Positions 8,305-17,958 of a stretch of DNA of 64,000 nucleotides are shown one piece after another. A program made the position numbers and the translations under genes. Every line of letters starts with the position of its first letter. Position 1 is the first letter of the stretch. The notes under the pieces are model-generated. The model was not told the DNA's origin. It was given only the letters and a program-made list of their open reading frames with translations, and ran no database searches. Source of the stretch: Sediminihaliea albiluteola (lineage in GTDB: Bacteria > Pseudomonadota > Gammaproteobacteria > Pseudomonadales > Halieaceae); the NCBI RefSeq assembly GCF_014077625.1, contig NZ_JACFXU010000013.1, positions 310,001 to 374,000 of the forward strand, written 5' to 3'.

Positions 8305-10965
8305 ATGCGAGATGCACAACCACGCGCTACATTCTTACAGGAGTACCAGCCACCGGCTTACTTTATCGAGCGCACGGAGCTGGCTTTTGATCTCTACGAA
8401 GACTACACCACGGTGTTGGCCAACTTGCACTGCCTGCGCAATGCGGATAGCACAGCGGATAACTCACTATTCTTACACGGCGAAGAGTTGGAGCTGCAAT
8501 CCCTGGCGATTGATGGTCGCCCCTTAGCTGAGGATGAATATCAAATCAGTGACAAGGGCTTGCTGATACACCGTGTGCCGGAGCAATTTGAGCTCAGCAT
8601 TGGCACCCGCATCTTGCCGCAAGACAATGCTTCGCTGGAAGGCTTATATAAGTCGAACAAGATGTTTTGTACTCAGTGTGAAGCTGAGGGCTTTCGTAAA
8701 ATCACTTATTACTTGGACCGCCCCGACGTGATGTCGGAGTTTACGGTGACGATTGAGGCTGAGCAGGCTCGCTACCCGGTGCTGTTGAGTAATGGCAACG
8801 CGATCCACGAAGAAAGTTTGGCCAATGGTCGGCACCGAGTTAGATGGCATGACCCCCATCCCAAACCGTCCTATTTGTTCGCCTTGGTGGCTGGTGATTT
8901 GCACTACATCGAAGATCACTTTCACACTATGGGTGGTCGCGAGGTCTGCTTGCGCATCTTTGTGGAAGCAAAAGATCTCGGTAAATGCCAGCACGCCATG
9001 GATTCGTTGAAAAAATCTATGCGCTGGGACGAGGAGGTCTACGGCCGTGAATACGATCTGGATATCTTCAATATTGTTGCCGTAGACGACTTCAATATGG
9101 GAGCGATGGAGAACAAGAGCCTTAATATATTTAATAGCTCCTGTGTACTGTGCAGCCCAGAAACAACCACCGATGCTGGCTTTCAGACCGTGGAAGCCAT
9201 CGTGGCTCACGAGTATTTTCACAACTGGTCGGGCAACCGAGTCACTTGTCGCGATTGGTTTCAACTGAGTTTGAAAGAAGGCTTTACGGTGTTCCGCGAT
9301 GCCGAGTTCTCTGCGGATATGGGCTCTCGCACGGTCAAGCGGGTAGCTGACGCCACAGTGCTGCGCAGTCATCAGTTTGCCGAAGATGCCGGCCCGATGG
9401 CCCACCCTGTGCGGCCTGAGTCCTTCATAGAGATTTCTAACTTCTATACCTTAACGGTGTATGAGAAGGGCGCTGAGGTCGTGCGCATGATCCACACTCT
9501 GCTGGGAGCAGAGGCCTTCCGCCGCGGTTCGGATCTGTACTTTGAGCGCCACGATGGCCAGGCGGTCACCTGTGAAGACTTTGTGCGTGCAATGGAGGAT
9601 GCCTCGGGTGTCGATCTCACACAGTTCAGGCGCTGGTACTCGCAAGCGGGTACGCCGCTTGTAACAGTGCGTGATGACTATGATGCAGAGGCTGAGCGCT
9701 ACACTCTGACAGTGACACAGAGCTGTCCTCCGACACCGGGGCAGCCGCATAAGGAGCCCATGCTGATTCCACTGGCGATGGGCTTGTTGGGCGAGGCAGG
9801 TAATTTACCGCTTAAATTAGCAGGCCAAGCGCCCGATGCAGAGACTGCGGATAATACTTCTACCGTCCTGTTGCTGAGTGAGCCAGAGCAGCACTTTGTC
9901 TTTGAGCAGGTGCGCGAGCGCCCGGTACCCTCTTTGCTGCGTGGTTTTTCTGCACCAGTGCGTTTGGATTATAACTACAGCAGGGCAGAGCTCTGCGCCC
10001 TCATGAGCCGCGATGATGATGGCTTTGTGCGTTGGGATGCCGCCCAGCAATTGGCTTTGTCGGTATTGGATGAAATACAGCAGCAATTGACTGATGGTCA
10101 AGAGCCATCGGTTGACCCCTTGTATTTGGATGCTTGCGCTAGCTTGTTGGCAGATACGAGCTTGGATCCGGCACTGGTCGCCGAGATGCTGCGCTTGCCC
10201 ACCGAGTCTTATCTCGCTGAATTAGCGGCGGCAGAGGGCGCTGATGTTGAGTTGATCCACCGGGCTCGTGAAGCACTTGAAACAGCACTTGCCCAGCACG
10301 CAGAAAGCCAATGGCTCGACGCCTATCGGCGCTCAGTGGTCAATGCCCCCTATGCGCCGGTGGCGGAGCAGATCGCCGCGCGCAGTTTGCGCAACCTCAG
10401 TTTGTATTATCTGGCATGTGCTAAAGCGCAGCATATCGGATTGGCTCAAGCACAGTATGCTGCAGCAACTAACATGACCGATCGTCTTGCTGCACTGCGT
10501 GTGATTAGCCAGCGCGGCACACAACAGCAGAGCGATGAAGCGCTAGATAGCTTTTATCGTGACTGGCAGCATGACTCATTGGTCATCAATCAGTGGCTGC
10601 AGTTGCAGTCAGCGATGCCGGGAGAGGGGGCTTTAGCGCGGGTGCGTTCACTGATGGATCACGAAGCCTTTGATTTACGTAACCCCAATAAAGTGCGGGC
10701 CTTGGTCGCGGGTTTTAGCAACAATAACTCGCTGCAGTTCCACCGCCCCGATGGCGCAGGTTACGCTTTCCTAGCGGAAGTCATTGAACAATTGAATACC
10801 CGTAACCCCCAGATAGCGTCGCGCTTGCTAAATCCACTGACTCGCTGGCGCAACTATCGCCCCGATCGAGGCGAGCTGATGAAAGCGCAACTCGAAAGGC
10901 TGGCGGCACTGCCGGACTTGTCGGTAGACGTTTATGAGGTGGTTAGTAAGTCTCTACAAGACTGA
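8305..10965 (+). CDS. pepN: Aminopeptidase N
   Basis: M1-family zinc metallo-aminopeptidase, 886 aa, the major broad-specificity peptidase that frees N-terminal residues from peptides in the cytoplasm. The exopeptidase loop GAMEN is at about residue 266. The zinc motif HEYFHN is at about 302, with the third ligand glutamate in SLKEGFTVFRD (HExxH-x18-E). The large C-terminal DUF3458-type helical domain runs to the end (WLQLQSAMPG, NPNKVRALVAGF). Length equals the E. coli enzyme. GAGG precedes the ATG by 7 bp. It converges with the bat operon 29 bp downstream. Long open frames antisense to it are shadows. Confidence 0.97.
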   Translation: MRDAQPRATFLQEYQPPAYFIERTELAFDLYEDYTTVLANLHCLRNADSTADNSLFLHGEELELQSLAIDGRPLAEDEYQISDKGLLIHRVPEQFELSIGTRILPQDNASLEGLYKSNKMFCTQCEAEGFRKITYYLDRPDVMSEFTVTIEAEQARYPVLLSNGNAIHEESLANGRHRVRWHDPHPKPSYLFALVAGDLHYIEDHFHTMGGREVCLRIFVEAKDLGKCQHAMDSLKKSMRWDEEVYGREYDLDIFNIVAVDDFNMGAMENKSLNIFNSSCVLCSPETTTDAGFQTVEAIVAHEYFHNWSGNRVTCRDWFQLSLKEGFTVFRDAEFSADMGSRTVKRVADATVLRSHQFAEDAGPMAHPVRPESFIEISNFYTLTVYEKGAEVVRMIHTLLGAEAFRRGSDLYFERHDGQAVTCEDFVRAMEDASGVDLTQFRRWYSQAGTPLVTVRDDYDAEAERYTLTVTQSCPPTPGQPHKEPMLIPLAMGLLGEAGNLPLKLAGQAPDAETADNTSTVLLLSEPEQHFVFEQVRERPVPSLLRGFSAPVRLDYNYSRAELCALMSRDDDGFVRWDAAQQLALSVLDEIQQQLTDGQEPSVDPLYLDACASLLADTSLDPALVAEMLRLPTESYLAELAAAEGADVELIHRAREALETALAQHAESQWLDAYRRSVVNAPYAPVAEQIAARSLRNLSLYYLACAKAQHIGLAQAQYAAATNMTDRLAALRVISQRGTQQQSDEALDSFYRDWQHDSLVINQWLQLQSAMPGEGALARVRSLMDHEAFDLRNPNKVRALVAGFSNNNSLQFHRPDGAGYAFLAEVIEQLNTRNPQIASRLLNPLTRWRNYRPDRGELMKAQLERLAALPDLSVDVYEVVSKSLQD

Positions 10966-10994
10966 AGCTCTAGTTGCGTATCGAGTCGCTTTAC

Positions 10995-12707
10995 TCAAAC
11001 TCCAGAGCTAGGGTAAAGCGACAGTTGTTCTGCAGGCGCAGTACTTTTTCCACGGATCTTTTTACGCAAAGCAGTGACGCAGGTGGCGAGATCTTGCCCC
11101 TGCCACTGGCTGTTATCGCTGGCATAGAGCTGTCGGTTAAGCCTATCAATTTCGTTGCTGAAGTCGTGGTCGCCACAGTGCGCGGCGAACTCTTCTAATG
11201 AGGCTGGTGCTGGGCCCTGGGGGTAGAGATGCTGCGCCCATAACAGCAGAGCTTGGCGTGTTTTCTCCGCTTGGTTAGCTGCGCAGGCCGCTAAAACTTT
11301 TTTATAGCTGCTGCTCTCGTTCGCCGGCGAGGCTGAACGAGTTAAGCTTTGTGCGGGACTGACTCGCTTGGTCTTGCTGGAGCGCCATAGCCACAGGAGT
11401 GTTGCCAGCCAGCCGATGCTGGAGCTGATCGCTAAGGCTTGCCAAAACAACAGCTGATTGCTGGCTGGGGCGCTGCCCCCAGCTACAGTTTTTATTGCCA
11501 CTGTAGGGTCAGCTACTTGTAGGCTGTCTGGACCATCTGCACTACTCTCACTAAGGCCTTCGGCAGCGCTTACGCTGATGTCTCGGCCCGCTAGAACCGC
11601 TTCTCGCAGGATGCCTGCTTCGGTATCCCACCAAGGTATACGGATTTCTGGAATGTGATAATTGCCAGCGGCAGTTGGCACCAGTGCAGCACTGTCTTGC
11701 CTTTGTCCGACAAGACCAGTGCTCAATTCGCTTTCCATAATCTCAGGCTGGTCGGGGTAATATTTCAGGCCCGCTGTAGAGGGAAATAAAACAGGGGGAA
11801 GCTGGGCCCCTTGCAAGCCTTCGGCTACGAGCTGAATACTGCGTGTGGTGGATTCGCCAGCGCTTAATTGCTCTGGCGGTGACGACCAGCGTTCAATAAT
11901 TTTTAGATCTTTGGCTGGCAGCCAGGTTGCCTGGGCCGGAAAATCTTCTGGGCGCGGTAGTACATCGATACGCAAGGCTTCACTATTGCGGCGAACGAGA
12001 CGGCCCTGGGCGCGATTGAACATACTGCGTTGGGGCAGGGCTTCTCGGGCAGAAAATGTTTGTGCAGGTATTTCCAATGTGCCGCTTTGTTCGGGAAATA
12101 TGGCGTAGCGGATTTCGTGTACTAGCCAAGGCCTACCATTCACATTGCGCTGGAAGGACTGTTGCTCCAGTTCTTTAACAAAGGCATTGTCCAGTTTTAA
12201 CTCGGTGACGCTGCGTGAATCGAGGTTGATCGATTGCTGTATTCTCAGCGTGAGTAATACTTGCCCTTGTACATACACGGACTCACGATCTACTTCGGCT
12301 TCAAATACCACGGCTTGATCACCACCGGGTAATTCAGGCGGCTCGCTGACTTCTACGCTGATGGCATTAGTGCGTGCAGAGCCGGAAGATAGCGCAGGAA
12401 TTTGTAGCGTGCCGACACGTTTTGCACTCAGATCAAGAATTAATTGGCGGGTTTGCGAGCGTCTGCCATTAATAATGCTAATGCTGCTGTTATTAGAGCG
12501 CTGCAGAATACTGAAATCTTGCTCGAGTTCGCTGAGCTCTATACGTCCTAAGTCTTCGTTGCCAGTGGCAGAAATCACCAGGCGTAGCGTGTCGCCAAGG
12601 GCCACTTGATGGCGATCAATCTGAGCTTCCAAGGCAGCCTGTGCGCTGCTGCACAGTAGCAGCAAAGCCAGCACATATAAATACAGTCGCTTACCAGTAA
12701 CTTTCAT
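10995..12707 (-). CDS. batD: BatD-like oxygen-tolerance protein
   Basis: 570 aa, last gene of the moxR/bat operon. The ATG at 12707 starts a signal peptide (YLYVLALLLLCSSAQA) followed by LEAQIDRHQVALGDTLRL, the usual BatD beginning. Repeated beta-sandwich segments and QDFSILQRSNNSSISIINGR follow. One membrane helix near residue 430 (LLFWQALAISSSIGWLATLLWLW, split for length: LLFWQALAIS and SIGWLATLLWLW) precedes a cytosolic tail. BatD is thought to assemble with BatA-C at the inner membrane in the envelope or oxidative stress response. It overlaps the batB/C 3' end by 17 bp. The same frame is open 139 codons further upstream through the batB/C glutamine-rich tail, but that extension is Lys/Arg/Ser-rich nonsense and the signal peptide fixes the start. 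Confidence 0.9.
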   Translation of the reverse strand: MKVTGKRLYLYVLALLLLCSSAQAALEAQIDRHQVALGDTLRLVISATGNEDLGRIELSELEQDFSILQRSNNSSISIINGRRSQTRQLILDLSAKRVGTLQIPALSSGSARTNAISVEVSEPPELPGGDQAVVFEAEVDRESVYVQGQVLLTLRIQQSINLDSRSVTELKLDNAFVKELEQQSFQRNVNGRPWLVHEIRYAIFPEQSGTLEIPAQTFSAREALPQRSMFNRAQGRLVRRNSEALRIDVLPRPEDFPAQATWLPAKDLKIIERWSSPPEQLSAGESTTRSIQLVAEGLQGAQLPPVLFPSTAGLKYYPDQPEIMESELSTGLVGQRQDSAALVPTAAGNYHIPEIRIPWWDTEAGILREAVLAGRDISVSAAEGLSESSADGPDSLQVADPTVAIKTVAGGSAPASNQLLFWQALAISSSIGWLATLLWLWRSSKTKRVSPAQSLTRSASPANESSSYKKVLAACAANQAEKTRQALLLWAQHLYPQGPAPASLEEFAAHCGDHDFSNEIDRLNRQLYASDNSQWQGQDLATCVTALRKKIRGKSTAPAEQLSLYPSSGV

Positions 12708-14532
12708 TGTTGGGCTTAATTCCCTGCTGTTGTCGTTGACGGCTTTCGTAGCGAAATTTTTCTCGCAATAACCCCGAAGGGTCATCGGGTACGCGGCGTA
12801 GCCATTGCTCCATGGCCTGATCGCGCTCTGCTTGTTCTGGGCTGGCCTGAGCCTGTTCTTGCTGTGCTCTGGCCTCGGCATCTTCTTGCTGTGCTTGTTC
12901 CTCTGGCTCTTGGCTAGCCTTGTCAGCTTCATCATTTTGCTCAGAGTCCTGATCCTGGTCTTGTGCTTGCTGCTGGGAAGAATCTTGTGGCTCGTTCTGT
13001 TTTGACGCTTGTTGTTCGCTTGGCTCATTGTTTTGCTGAGCATCTTGGGAGTCTTGATCTCCTTGGGACTGCTCTTGATCTTGCCCTTGATCTTGATTCT
13101 GCTGTTGATCCTGATTGTCAGCATCCTCTGAGGATGAGTCCTGCTGCTCTTGTTGTTCTTGCTGCTGCTTCAGTTGCTCCAAGAGTTCAATGTTGTTTTG
13201 TGCATCAGCCTGATCGGGCTTAATTGCCAGTGATTGACGGTAGGCTTCTATGGCTTGATCGAGCTGGCCAGAACGGGCTAAAGCATTGCCGCGGTTATAC
13301 CAATCATCAGCGGAATCGCCACTGGAGAAATTCTCCACGGCGGCTTCGTAGTCACCATTTTGGTAGGCAGCCGTCCCGGCCCAAGCCGGATTATCAAACA
13401 GTTGCTGGGCACGCTCGAGCTCGCCTTGCTCTAGGGCGCGCACACCCTGCTGGTCAGCTGTCAGCCATAGACTATCCCAGCTCTGCGCCTGGGCACTGTG
13501 TGGCTCAAGGACGAAGAACAAAGGCACTAAAGTAAATAGGAGACCACGTCTAAATAGCACTAAAACCAGCGGTAACAAGAGCAGTACCAAGAAATAGCCT
13601 TGATCTTGCCAGTGATCAGCACGGCGACTAGAGCTTGTTAAGCGCTCCTGTCCGGGCAGTAATTCGTTGTTGGCTAAGGCCGCTAGATCCTCCGGGTTCA
13701 TTGCCAATTCCAGTGGCAGATAACGGCCACCAGCCCGGCGCGCTAGCTTGGTGAGGGATTCGCTATCGAGCCCAGGCATGACTATCGCGCCCTGGCTATC
13801 TTTGACAAAGCCACCGCCGGGTAGAGGGAGAGGGGCGCCATTGGCCGTGCCCACGCCCATTACTATCAATTCGGCCCCCGCATCCTGCACAGCCTCAGCA
13901 ATGGAGCTAGTTTGGCTCGCGCTCACTCCATCGGTCAGCAGTACTATGCGGCCGCCGATAATGCCTCCGGATTTCAATAGCTCTAATGCGAGCTCAATAG
14001 CGCTCTGGGCATCACTGCCAGGTACCGGCATCATGTCGGGATTTAGCGCCGGTAGTAAGTTAATAATTGTAGGGTGATCATCAGTCAGTGGGGTTACCAC
14101 GTGGGCGTCACCGGCAAAGGCGATTAGGCCAGTCTGTCCCTCATCACGCTCTTGCAGCAGGTCGATAATGTTCTGCCGTGCTCGGTCAATGCGAGAGGGT
14201 GCTACATCAGCCGCTTTCATTGAATAGCTGAGATCGAGCACAAGCAGCAGAGCCGCCTCCCGCTGATGAACAGGTTGCTGAATTTTGCTGACACTGGGCC
14301 CGACCAGGGCGACCACTGCCAGTAGCCAAGCGATTAATATCCAAGGCAGATAGTTACGCTGACGAATGGCCGCCTGTTCACCGACTAAGTGCTGCAGCAA
14401 TTCAGGCGCGATCACTGAACTCCAGCTACCGGCGCGTTTGCGGCTATACCACAGCGCTATAAATAATACCGCGCAGGGCAATAGTGCCCAGAGCCATTCG
14501 GGCCGCATTAGATGAAGGCCGCCAATAGTCAT
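12691..14532 (-). CDS. BatB/BatC fusion: von Willebrand A domain plus TPR and Gln-rich tail
   Basis: 613 aa. N-terminal membrane helices (LHLMRPEWLWALLPCAVLF, WILIAWLLAVVALVG) are followed by a VWA domain with the metal-ion site DLSYSM near residue 96, a T in the middle and TDGVSAS. A further membrane helix is at about 310-325. TPR repeats follow (DWYNRGNALARSGQLDQAIEAYRQSLAIKPDQADAQNN region, about 410-455), as in BatC. The last 150 residues are very rich in Gln, Asp, Glu and Ser. BatB and BatC are separate genes in Bacteroides; in gammaproteobacteria this fused form is usual. Its start overlaps the batA stop by 4 bp. Probably a membrane-anchored scaffold working with the MoxR ATPase. Confidence 0.92.
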   Translation of the reverse strand: MTIGGLHLMRPEWLWALLPCAVLFIALWYSRKRAGSWSSVIAPELLQHLVGEQAAIRQRNYLPWILIAWLLAVVALVGPSVSKIQQPVHQREAALLLVLDLSYSMKAADVAPSRIDRARQNIIDLLQERDEGQTGLIAFAGDAHVVTPLTDDHPTIINLLPALNPDMMPVPGSDAQSAIELALELLKSGGIIGGRIVLLTDGVSASQTSSIAEAVQDAGAELIVMGVGTANGAPLPLPGGGFVKDSQGAIVMPGLDSESLTKLARRAGGRYLPLELAMNPEDLAALANNELLPGQERLTSSSRRADHWQDQGYFLVLLLLPLVLVLFRRGLLFTLVPLFFVLEPHSAQAQSWDSLWLTADQQGVRALEQGELERAQQLFDNPAWAGTAAYQNGDYEAAVENFSSGDSADDWYNRGNALARSGQLDQAIEAYRQSLAIKPDQADAQNNIELLEQLKQQQEQQEQQDSSSEDADNQDQQQNQDQGQDQEQSQGDQDSQDAQQNNEPSEQQASKQNEPQDSSQQQAQDQDQDSEQNDEADKASQEPEEQAQQEDAEARAQQEQAQASPEQAERDQAMEQWLRRVPDDPSGLLREKFRYESRQRQQQGIKPNNESYW

Positions 14533-15566
14533 GCTTTGTTTCCTGTAATGCGGGGGCTGCGCAACAGGCCGCTTTGCTGGCAGCGGTATAGGGCGAGAAA
14601 AAAGCTCAGCAAGAGAGCGACTGCTAATGGCCAGTGCGCTAAAGATTGACGGGGTCTAAACACCGAAGCGTCTTGCTCTACTGGCTCCAGTTCATCCAGC
14701 ATTTGATAAATAGCTGCCAGTTCTTTTGGATCGCGAGCTCTGAAATAACGCCCGCCGGTTAACTGGGCAATCTCGCGCAGTGCCTCCTCATCCATGTCGG
14801 CAGAGGGATTCACTTGGCGGCTGCCAAAACTGGAGCCAAACAAGCCCGGCATGGTCATCTGGTCAGCGCCGATACCAATGGTGTAGATCCGAATATCGAG
14901 GTCCCTTGCTAAGCGCGCTGCCTCTAAAGGCTGGACGGAGCTGGCGTTGTCTTGCCCATCGGTGAGCAGGATGAGTACTCGGCTCTGTGCGGGGCGTTCT
15001 TTTAGGCGCTTAACGGCTAAACCTATGGCATCGCCAATCGCTGTCTCTTGACCGGCAAAGCCAAGCTGGGCCTCTTCAAGAAAACGCTGCACAGTGGCAG
15101 TGTCAAAGCTCAGTGGCGATTGAACATAAGCGTGACTGCCGAATAATATCAGCCCCAAGCGGTCGCCCTGGCGGCGCGCAATAAAATCAGCTCCGACAGC
15201 TTTAACAGCATCGATACGGCGTACATAGCGCTGGCTGACCTGCATATCTTCGATGCGCATACTGCCGCTGAGGTCAACAGCGAGCATCAGGTCGCGGCCG
15301 CTGTTGGGTAATTCGACCGGGTCACCAATCCACATGGGGCGAGCCGAGGCGATCAGTAAGCAGATCCACAGCAGACTCAGAGCAATTAGTGCCAGGCGCC
15401 CAGAGCTTGCTGTAGTGCTTGCGCTGCGCTCACTGAGCTGCTGCCACTGATCAAAGAAGGGGGCGCGCAAGGCCAGCTGCTGGCTGCGCGTGGCAGGCAA
15501 TAGGCGCCGCAGCAACCAAGGTAAAGGTAGCAGCAGAAATAACCAAGGCCATTGCCATTCAATCAT
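14529..15566 (-). CDS. batA: BatA-like von Willebrand A domain membrane protein
   Basis: 345 aa. The N-terminal WPWLFLLLPLPWLLRRLLPA helix and a second helix near 60 (LIALSLLWICLLIASARP) lead to a VWA domain with complete MIDAS: DLSGSM near 94, the threonine in GQETAIGDAIG, and LTDGQDN. A last C-terminal helix (WPLAVALLLSFFLALY) ends the protein. This is the standard BatA layout. MoxR-type ATPases and VWA proteins act together as chaperone-like pairs that mature or repair envelope complexes. The start overlaps the DUF4381 stop (ATGA) and its stop overlaps the batB/C start. Confidence 0.92.
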   Translation of the reverse strand: MIEWQWPWLFLLLPLPWLLRRLLPATRSQQLALRAPFFDQWQQLSERSASTTASSGRLALIALSLLWICLLIASARPMWIGDPVELPNSGRDLMLAVDLSGSMRIEDMQVSQRYVRRIDAVKAVGADFIARRQGDRLGLILFGSHAYVQSPLSFDTATVQRFLEEAQLGFAGQETAIGDAIGLAVKRLKERPAQSRVLILLTDGQDNASSVQPLEAARLARDLDIRIYTIGIGADQMTMPGLFGSSFGSRQVNPSADMDEEALREIAQLTGGRYFRARDPKELAAIYQMLDELEPVEQDASVFRPRQSLAHWPLAVALLLSFFLALYRCQQSGLLRSPRITGNKA

Positions 15567-16048
15567 GAGGCGGCCCTATGTCGTAAAATCCATTGTTTTG
15601 CACTGCGGTGCAAGTGTTCTATCTCAGCCGGCTTAACAGCGCTGTTTTTTGCATATAGCTGGGTGTTTAGGCTCTTGCTAAAGGCCTGCTGGTCGGGCTT
15701 GGGGTTAGTCTGCTGGAGAAAATCTAGCCAAGCCTGGCCGCTAAGTGCTGCTACATCTCGCTGAGGAAAACTGCGCAATGCTACGATCTTGAGCAAGCGG
15801 TTACATTCATTCAGGTAAGGCAAGTGCTCATTAGCAGCGATTGATTGGTAGCAGTTCTCTAACTGGGCCACTGCAGTGCGGCGATAGCGGCGCCGGCGAT
15901 GGCGCCGCAGAAGCAAGTAGAGGCCACTGAGCACTGCCACTAAGAAAAGTATTGCCAGTACCCACCAGCCCGGAGCGGGGGGCCACCAATGTGGATCGGC
16001 CGGTAGGCGAAGCGGGGCCAGTTGTGCTAAGGGATCTTGTGATTGCAT
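15563..16048 (-). CDS. DUF4381 membrane protein of the bat operon
   Basis: 161 aa from the ATG at 16048, one base after the DUF58 stop codon. The motif LAQLAPLRLPADPHWWPPAPGWW (in parts) with its proline/tryptophan-rich stretch, followed by one membrane helix (WVLAILFLVAVLSGLYLLL) and a very basic turn (RRHRRRRYRR), is diagnostic of DUF4381. Members sit between DUF58 and batA genes in most gammaproteobacterial moxR operons. Function unknown; the short single-pass topology suggests an assembly partner for the VWA proteins. A longer reading beginning at 16090 would overlap DUF58 and lacks support. Confidence 0.88.
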   Translation of the reverse strand: MQSQDPLAQLAPLRLPADPHWWPPAPGWWVLAILFLVAVLSGLYLLLRRHRRRRYRRTAVAQLENCYQSIAANEHLPYLNECNRLLKIVALRSFPQRDVAALSGQAWLDFLQQTNPKPDQQAFSKSLNTQLYAKNSAVKPAEIEHLHRSAKQWILRHRAAS

Positions 16049-16049
16049 G

Positions 16050-16991
16050 CTAGCGTCCCTCCGCGCCGTAATAGCGCTGTAACACAGCAAAAGGGGAGTC
16101 GCTTGTTGACAGCTCTAATAAAGGAATCCCAAGCCGCTGCATACTGGCTGTTAGATTGTCTGCTCGGATACGGGCGCTTTGCGCATAGTTTTTGCGCAGG
16201 GTTTTATCAGCGGTATTGAGCTGGGTGCGTCTTTGGCCATCGGTGACCGCATAGAGTCCGGCTTGAGGCAGTTCGCGCTCCAGCGGGTCAGAACAGGCAA
16301 AGGCCGTTATCTCGGTGTGTTGAGCTAGTTGATAGAGGTGCTTTTGTGCGCGAGTTTCATTTGCACCCTGAAAATCGCTGATCAAATAGATACTGCTGCC
16401 TGGCCGCGCCACATGACGTAGTTGTGACAGCATGTCGCTGAAGCTATTCGCAGAATGGATATTTTTCAGTGGCAGTAGCTGATTGTAATGAGCGATTTCT
16501 GAGAGAATCGCCAGCACTGTTTTACGGCTGCGGCGAGGGCGAATCTCGCGGTGTTGCTGCTCGTTAAATACTAGGGCACCTACGCGATCGCCGTTAGCTA
16601 ATGCGCTCCAAGCTATTAAGCTGGCTATATGCGCAGCGAGCACCGATTTGAAACAGTGCTGTGAGCCAAAAAACTGGCTGTTGCGCTGATCAATAGCAAT
16701 CAGTACAGGGCGCTCCCGTTCTTCGCGGAATAGTTTGGTATGGGCGTCGCCGGTTCGTGCAGTCACGCGCCAATCGATACTGCGAATATCATCTCCAGGC
16801 TGATAGGCGCGCACTTCTTCGAAGTCAATGCCACGGCCGCGGAAATTACTTTTGTTGGGCCCAGCCAGTGCGCTCAGGGCACGTTTTCGTCGCCATAGCT
16901 GCAGCTGCACAGCATAAAAACGCTGTGCGATCAGAGTGGCCAGATCGACATATGCGCCAGTGGCGGGTTGCTGCATCTTATTGGCTGGCAT
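16050..16991 (-). CDS. DUF58 domain protein (MoxR-associated)
   Basis: About 313 aa. RGRGIDFEEVRAYQPGDDIRSIDWRVTARTG (in parts) and KLFREERERPV are the DUF58 signature, a degenerate VWA-like domain. LIAIDQRNSQFFG occupies the MIDAS position with only a partial D-x-x-x-S pattern, so metal binding is doubtful. No membrane helix is evident, unlike many DUF58 proteins. The ATG at 16991 lies 10 bp past the moxR stop. A TTG at 17009 overlapping moxR is the alternative; neither has a strong ribosome site. Family members work with MoxR ATPases in envelope stress functions. Confidence 0.88.
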   Translation of the reverse strand: MPANKMQQPATGAYVDLATLIAQRFYAVQLQLWRRKRALSALAGPNKSNFRGRGIDFEEVRAYQPGDDIRSIDWRVTARTGDAHTKLFREERERPVLIAIDQRNSQFFGSQHCFKSVLAAHIASLIAWSALANGDRVGALVFNEQQHREIRPRRSRKTVLAILSEIAHYNQLLPLKNIHSANSFSDMLSQLRHVARPGSSIYLISDFQGANETRAQKHLYQLAQHTEITAFACSDPLERELPQAGLYAVTDGQRRTQLNTADKTLRKNYAQSARIRADNLTASMQRLGIPLLELSTSDSPFAVLQRYYGAEGR

Positions 16992-17001
16992 GCTTGGCTG
17001 C

Positions 17002-17958
17002 TCAGGCAACGGGTACTAAAGCGGTCAGTTCACGGATCACTTGGTCGCTAGTGACACCATTGGCTTCAGCTTCGAAGCTCAGAATTAAACGGTGCCGCAA
17101 GACGTCAGCGGCGACTGCTTGCACGTCATCGGGGCTGACAAAGTCCTGGCCTTTGAGCCAGGCGTGGGCGCGGGCACAGCGATCGAGTGCGATGGTGGCC
17201 CGAGGGCTGGCGCCGTATTCAAGCCACTCTGCCAGTTGGGAGGAGTAGGCAGAAGGATCACGTGTGGCGACCACGAGCTGCACAATGTATTCCTCCACCG
17301 CTTCGGCCATATGCAGAGCCAGTACCTCAGAGCGAGCGGACATCACCGCCGCCTGGCTGAGTGAGGGCGCAGCTTCGGTGTTGTGCTGGGCTGCTTCAGC
17401 CCGAGTCAGGCGCAATATGTCCCGCTCTGCTTGAGCGTCGGGATAGCCGACTTTAACGTGCAGTAGGAAACGGTCCAGCTGGGCTTCCGGTAGTGGATAG
17501 GTACCCTCCTGCTCAATGGGGTTTTGGGTAGCCATCACCAGAAACAGCTCCGGCAGATTGTAGGTCTTGCTGCCTACACTAACTTGCCTTTCTGCCATGG
17601 CTTCCAGCAGAGCAGACTGAACCTTAGCTGGCGCGCGGTTGATTTCGTCTGCCAACACTAAGTTGTTAAACACGGGTCCCTGTTGAAACTCAAAGCTTCC
17701 CGTTTGAGGGCGGTAAATTTCGGTGCCTGTCACATCCCCAGGCAGTAGGTCTGGCGTGAACTGAATGCGATGGAATGAGCCTTCAAGACCATCAGCCAGC
17801 GCTTTGATAGCCCGGGTTTTGGCCAGTCCAGGGGCCCCTTCCACCAATAAGTGGCCATCGGCGAGCAGGGCGATAATTAGCCGTTGCACCAAATGGGCTT
17901 GGCCAATAATTTGCTGGCTGAGCCAGTGTTCCAATGCTTTAAGGTCTGCGCTTGCCAC
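17002..17958 (-). CDS. MoxR-family AAA+ ATPase
   Basis: About 318 aa. Walker A is EGAPGLAKTR (the usual G-x-P-G-x-(G/A)-K-T), Walker B is LVLADEINRAPAKVQ, followed by sensor ATQNPIEQEGTYPLPEAQLDRF, read in parts. The C-terminal lid has GASPRA and HRLIL. The MoxR family are chaperone-like ATPases paired with VWA proteins, here DUF58, BatA and BatB/C. I chose the GTG at 17958 because AGGAGA lies 4 bp before it and the protein then starts just ahead of the LSQQIIGQ segment, as usual. ATGs at 18018 and 18057 give longer forms without ribosome sites. First gene of a six-gene operon. Confidence 0.95.
   Translation of the reverse strand: MASADLKALEHWLSQQIIGQAHLVQRLIIALLADGHLLVEGAPGLAKTRAIKALADGLEGSFHRIQFTPDLLPGDVTGTEIYRPQTGSFEFQQGPVFNNLVLADEINRAPAKVQSALLEAMAERQVSVGSKTYNLPELFLVMATQNPIEQEGTYPLPEAQLDRFLLHVKVGYPDAQAERDILRLTRAEAAQHNTEAAPSLSQAAVMSARSEVLALHMAEAVEEYIVQLVVATRDPSAYSSQLAEWLEYGASPRATIALDRCARAHAWLKGQDFVSPDDVQAVAADVLRHRLILSFEAEANGVTSDQVIRELTALVPVA

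Noticed and set aside
8644-9405. 253-codon frame antisense to pepN
   Set aside because: No ribosome site or domain; lies inside the conserved pepN catalytic core and is a shadow.
12708-13124. N-terminal 139-residue extension of BatD
   Set aside because: Lys/Arg/Ser-rich sequence antagonistic to any domain; it is the alternate frame of the BatB/C Gln-rich tail, and the signal peptide starts at the ATG at 12707.
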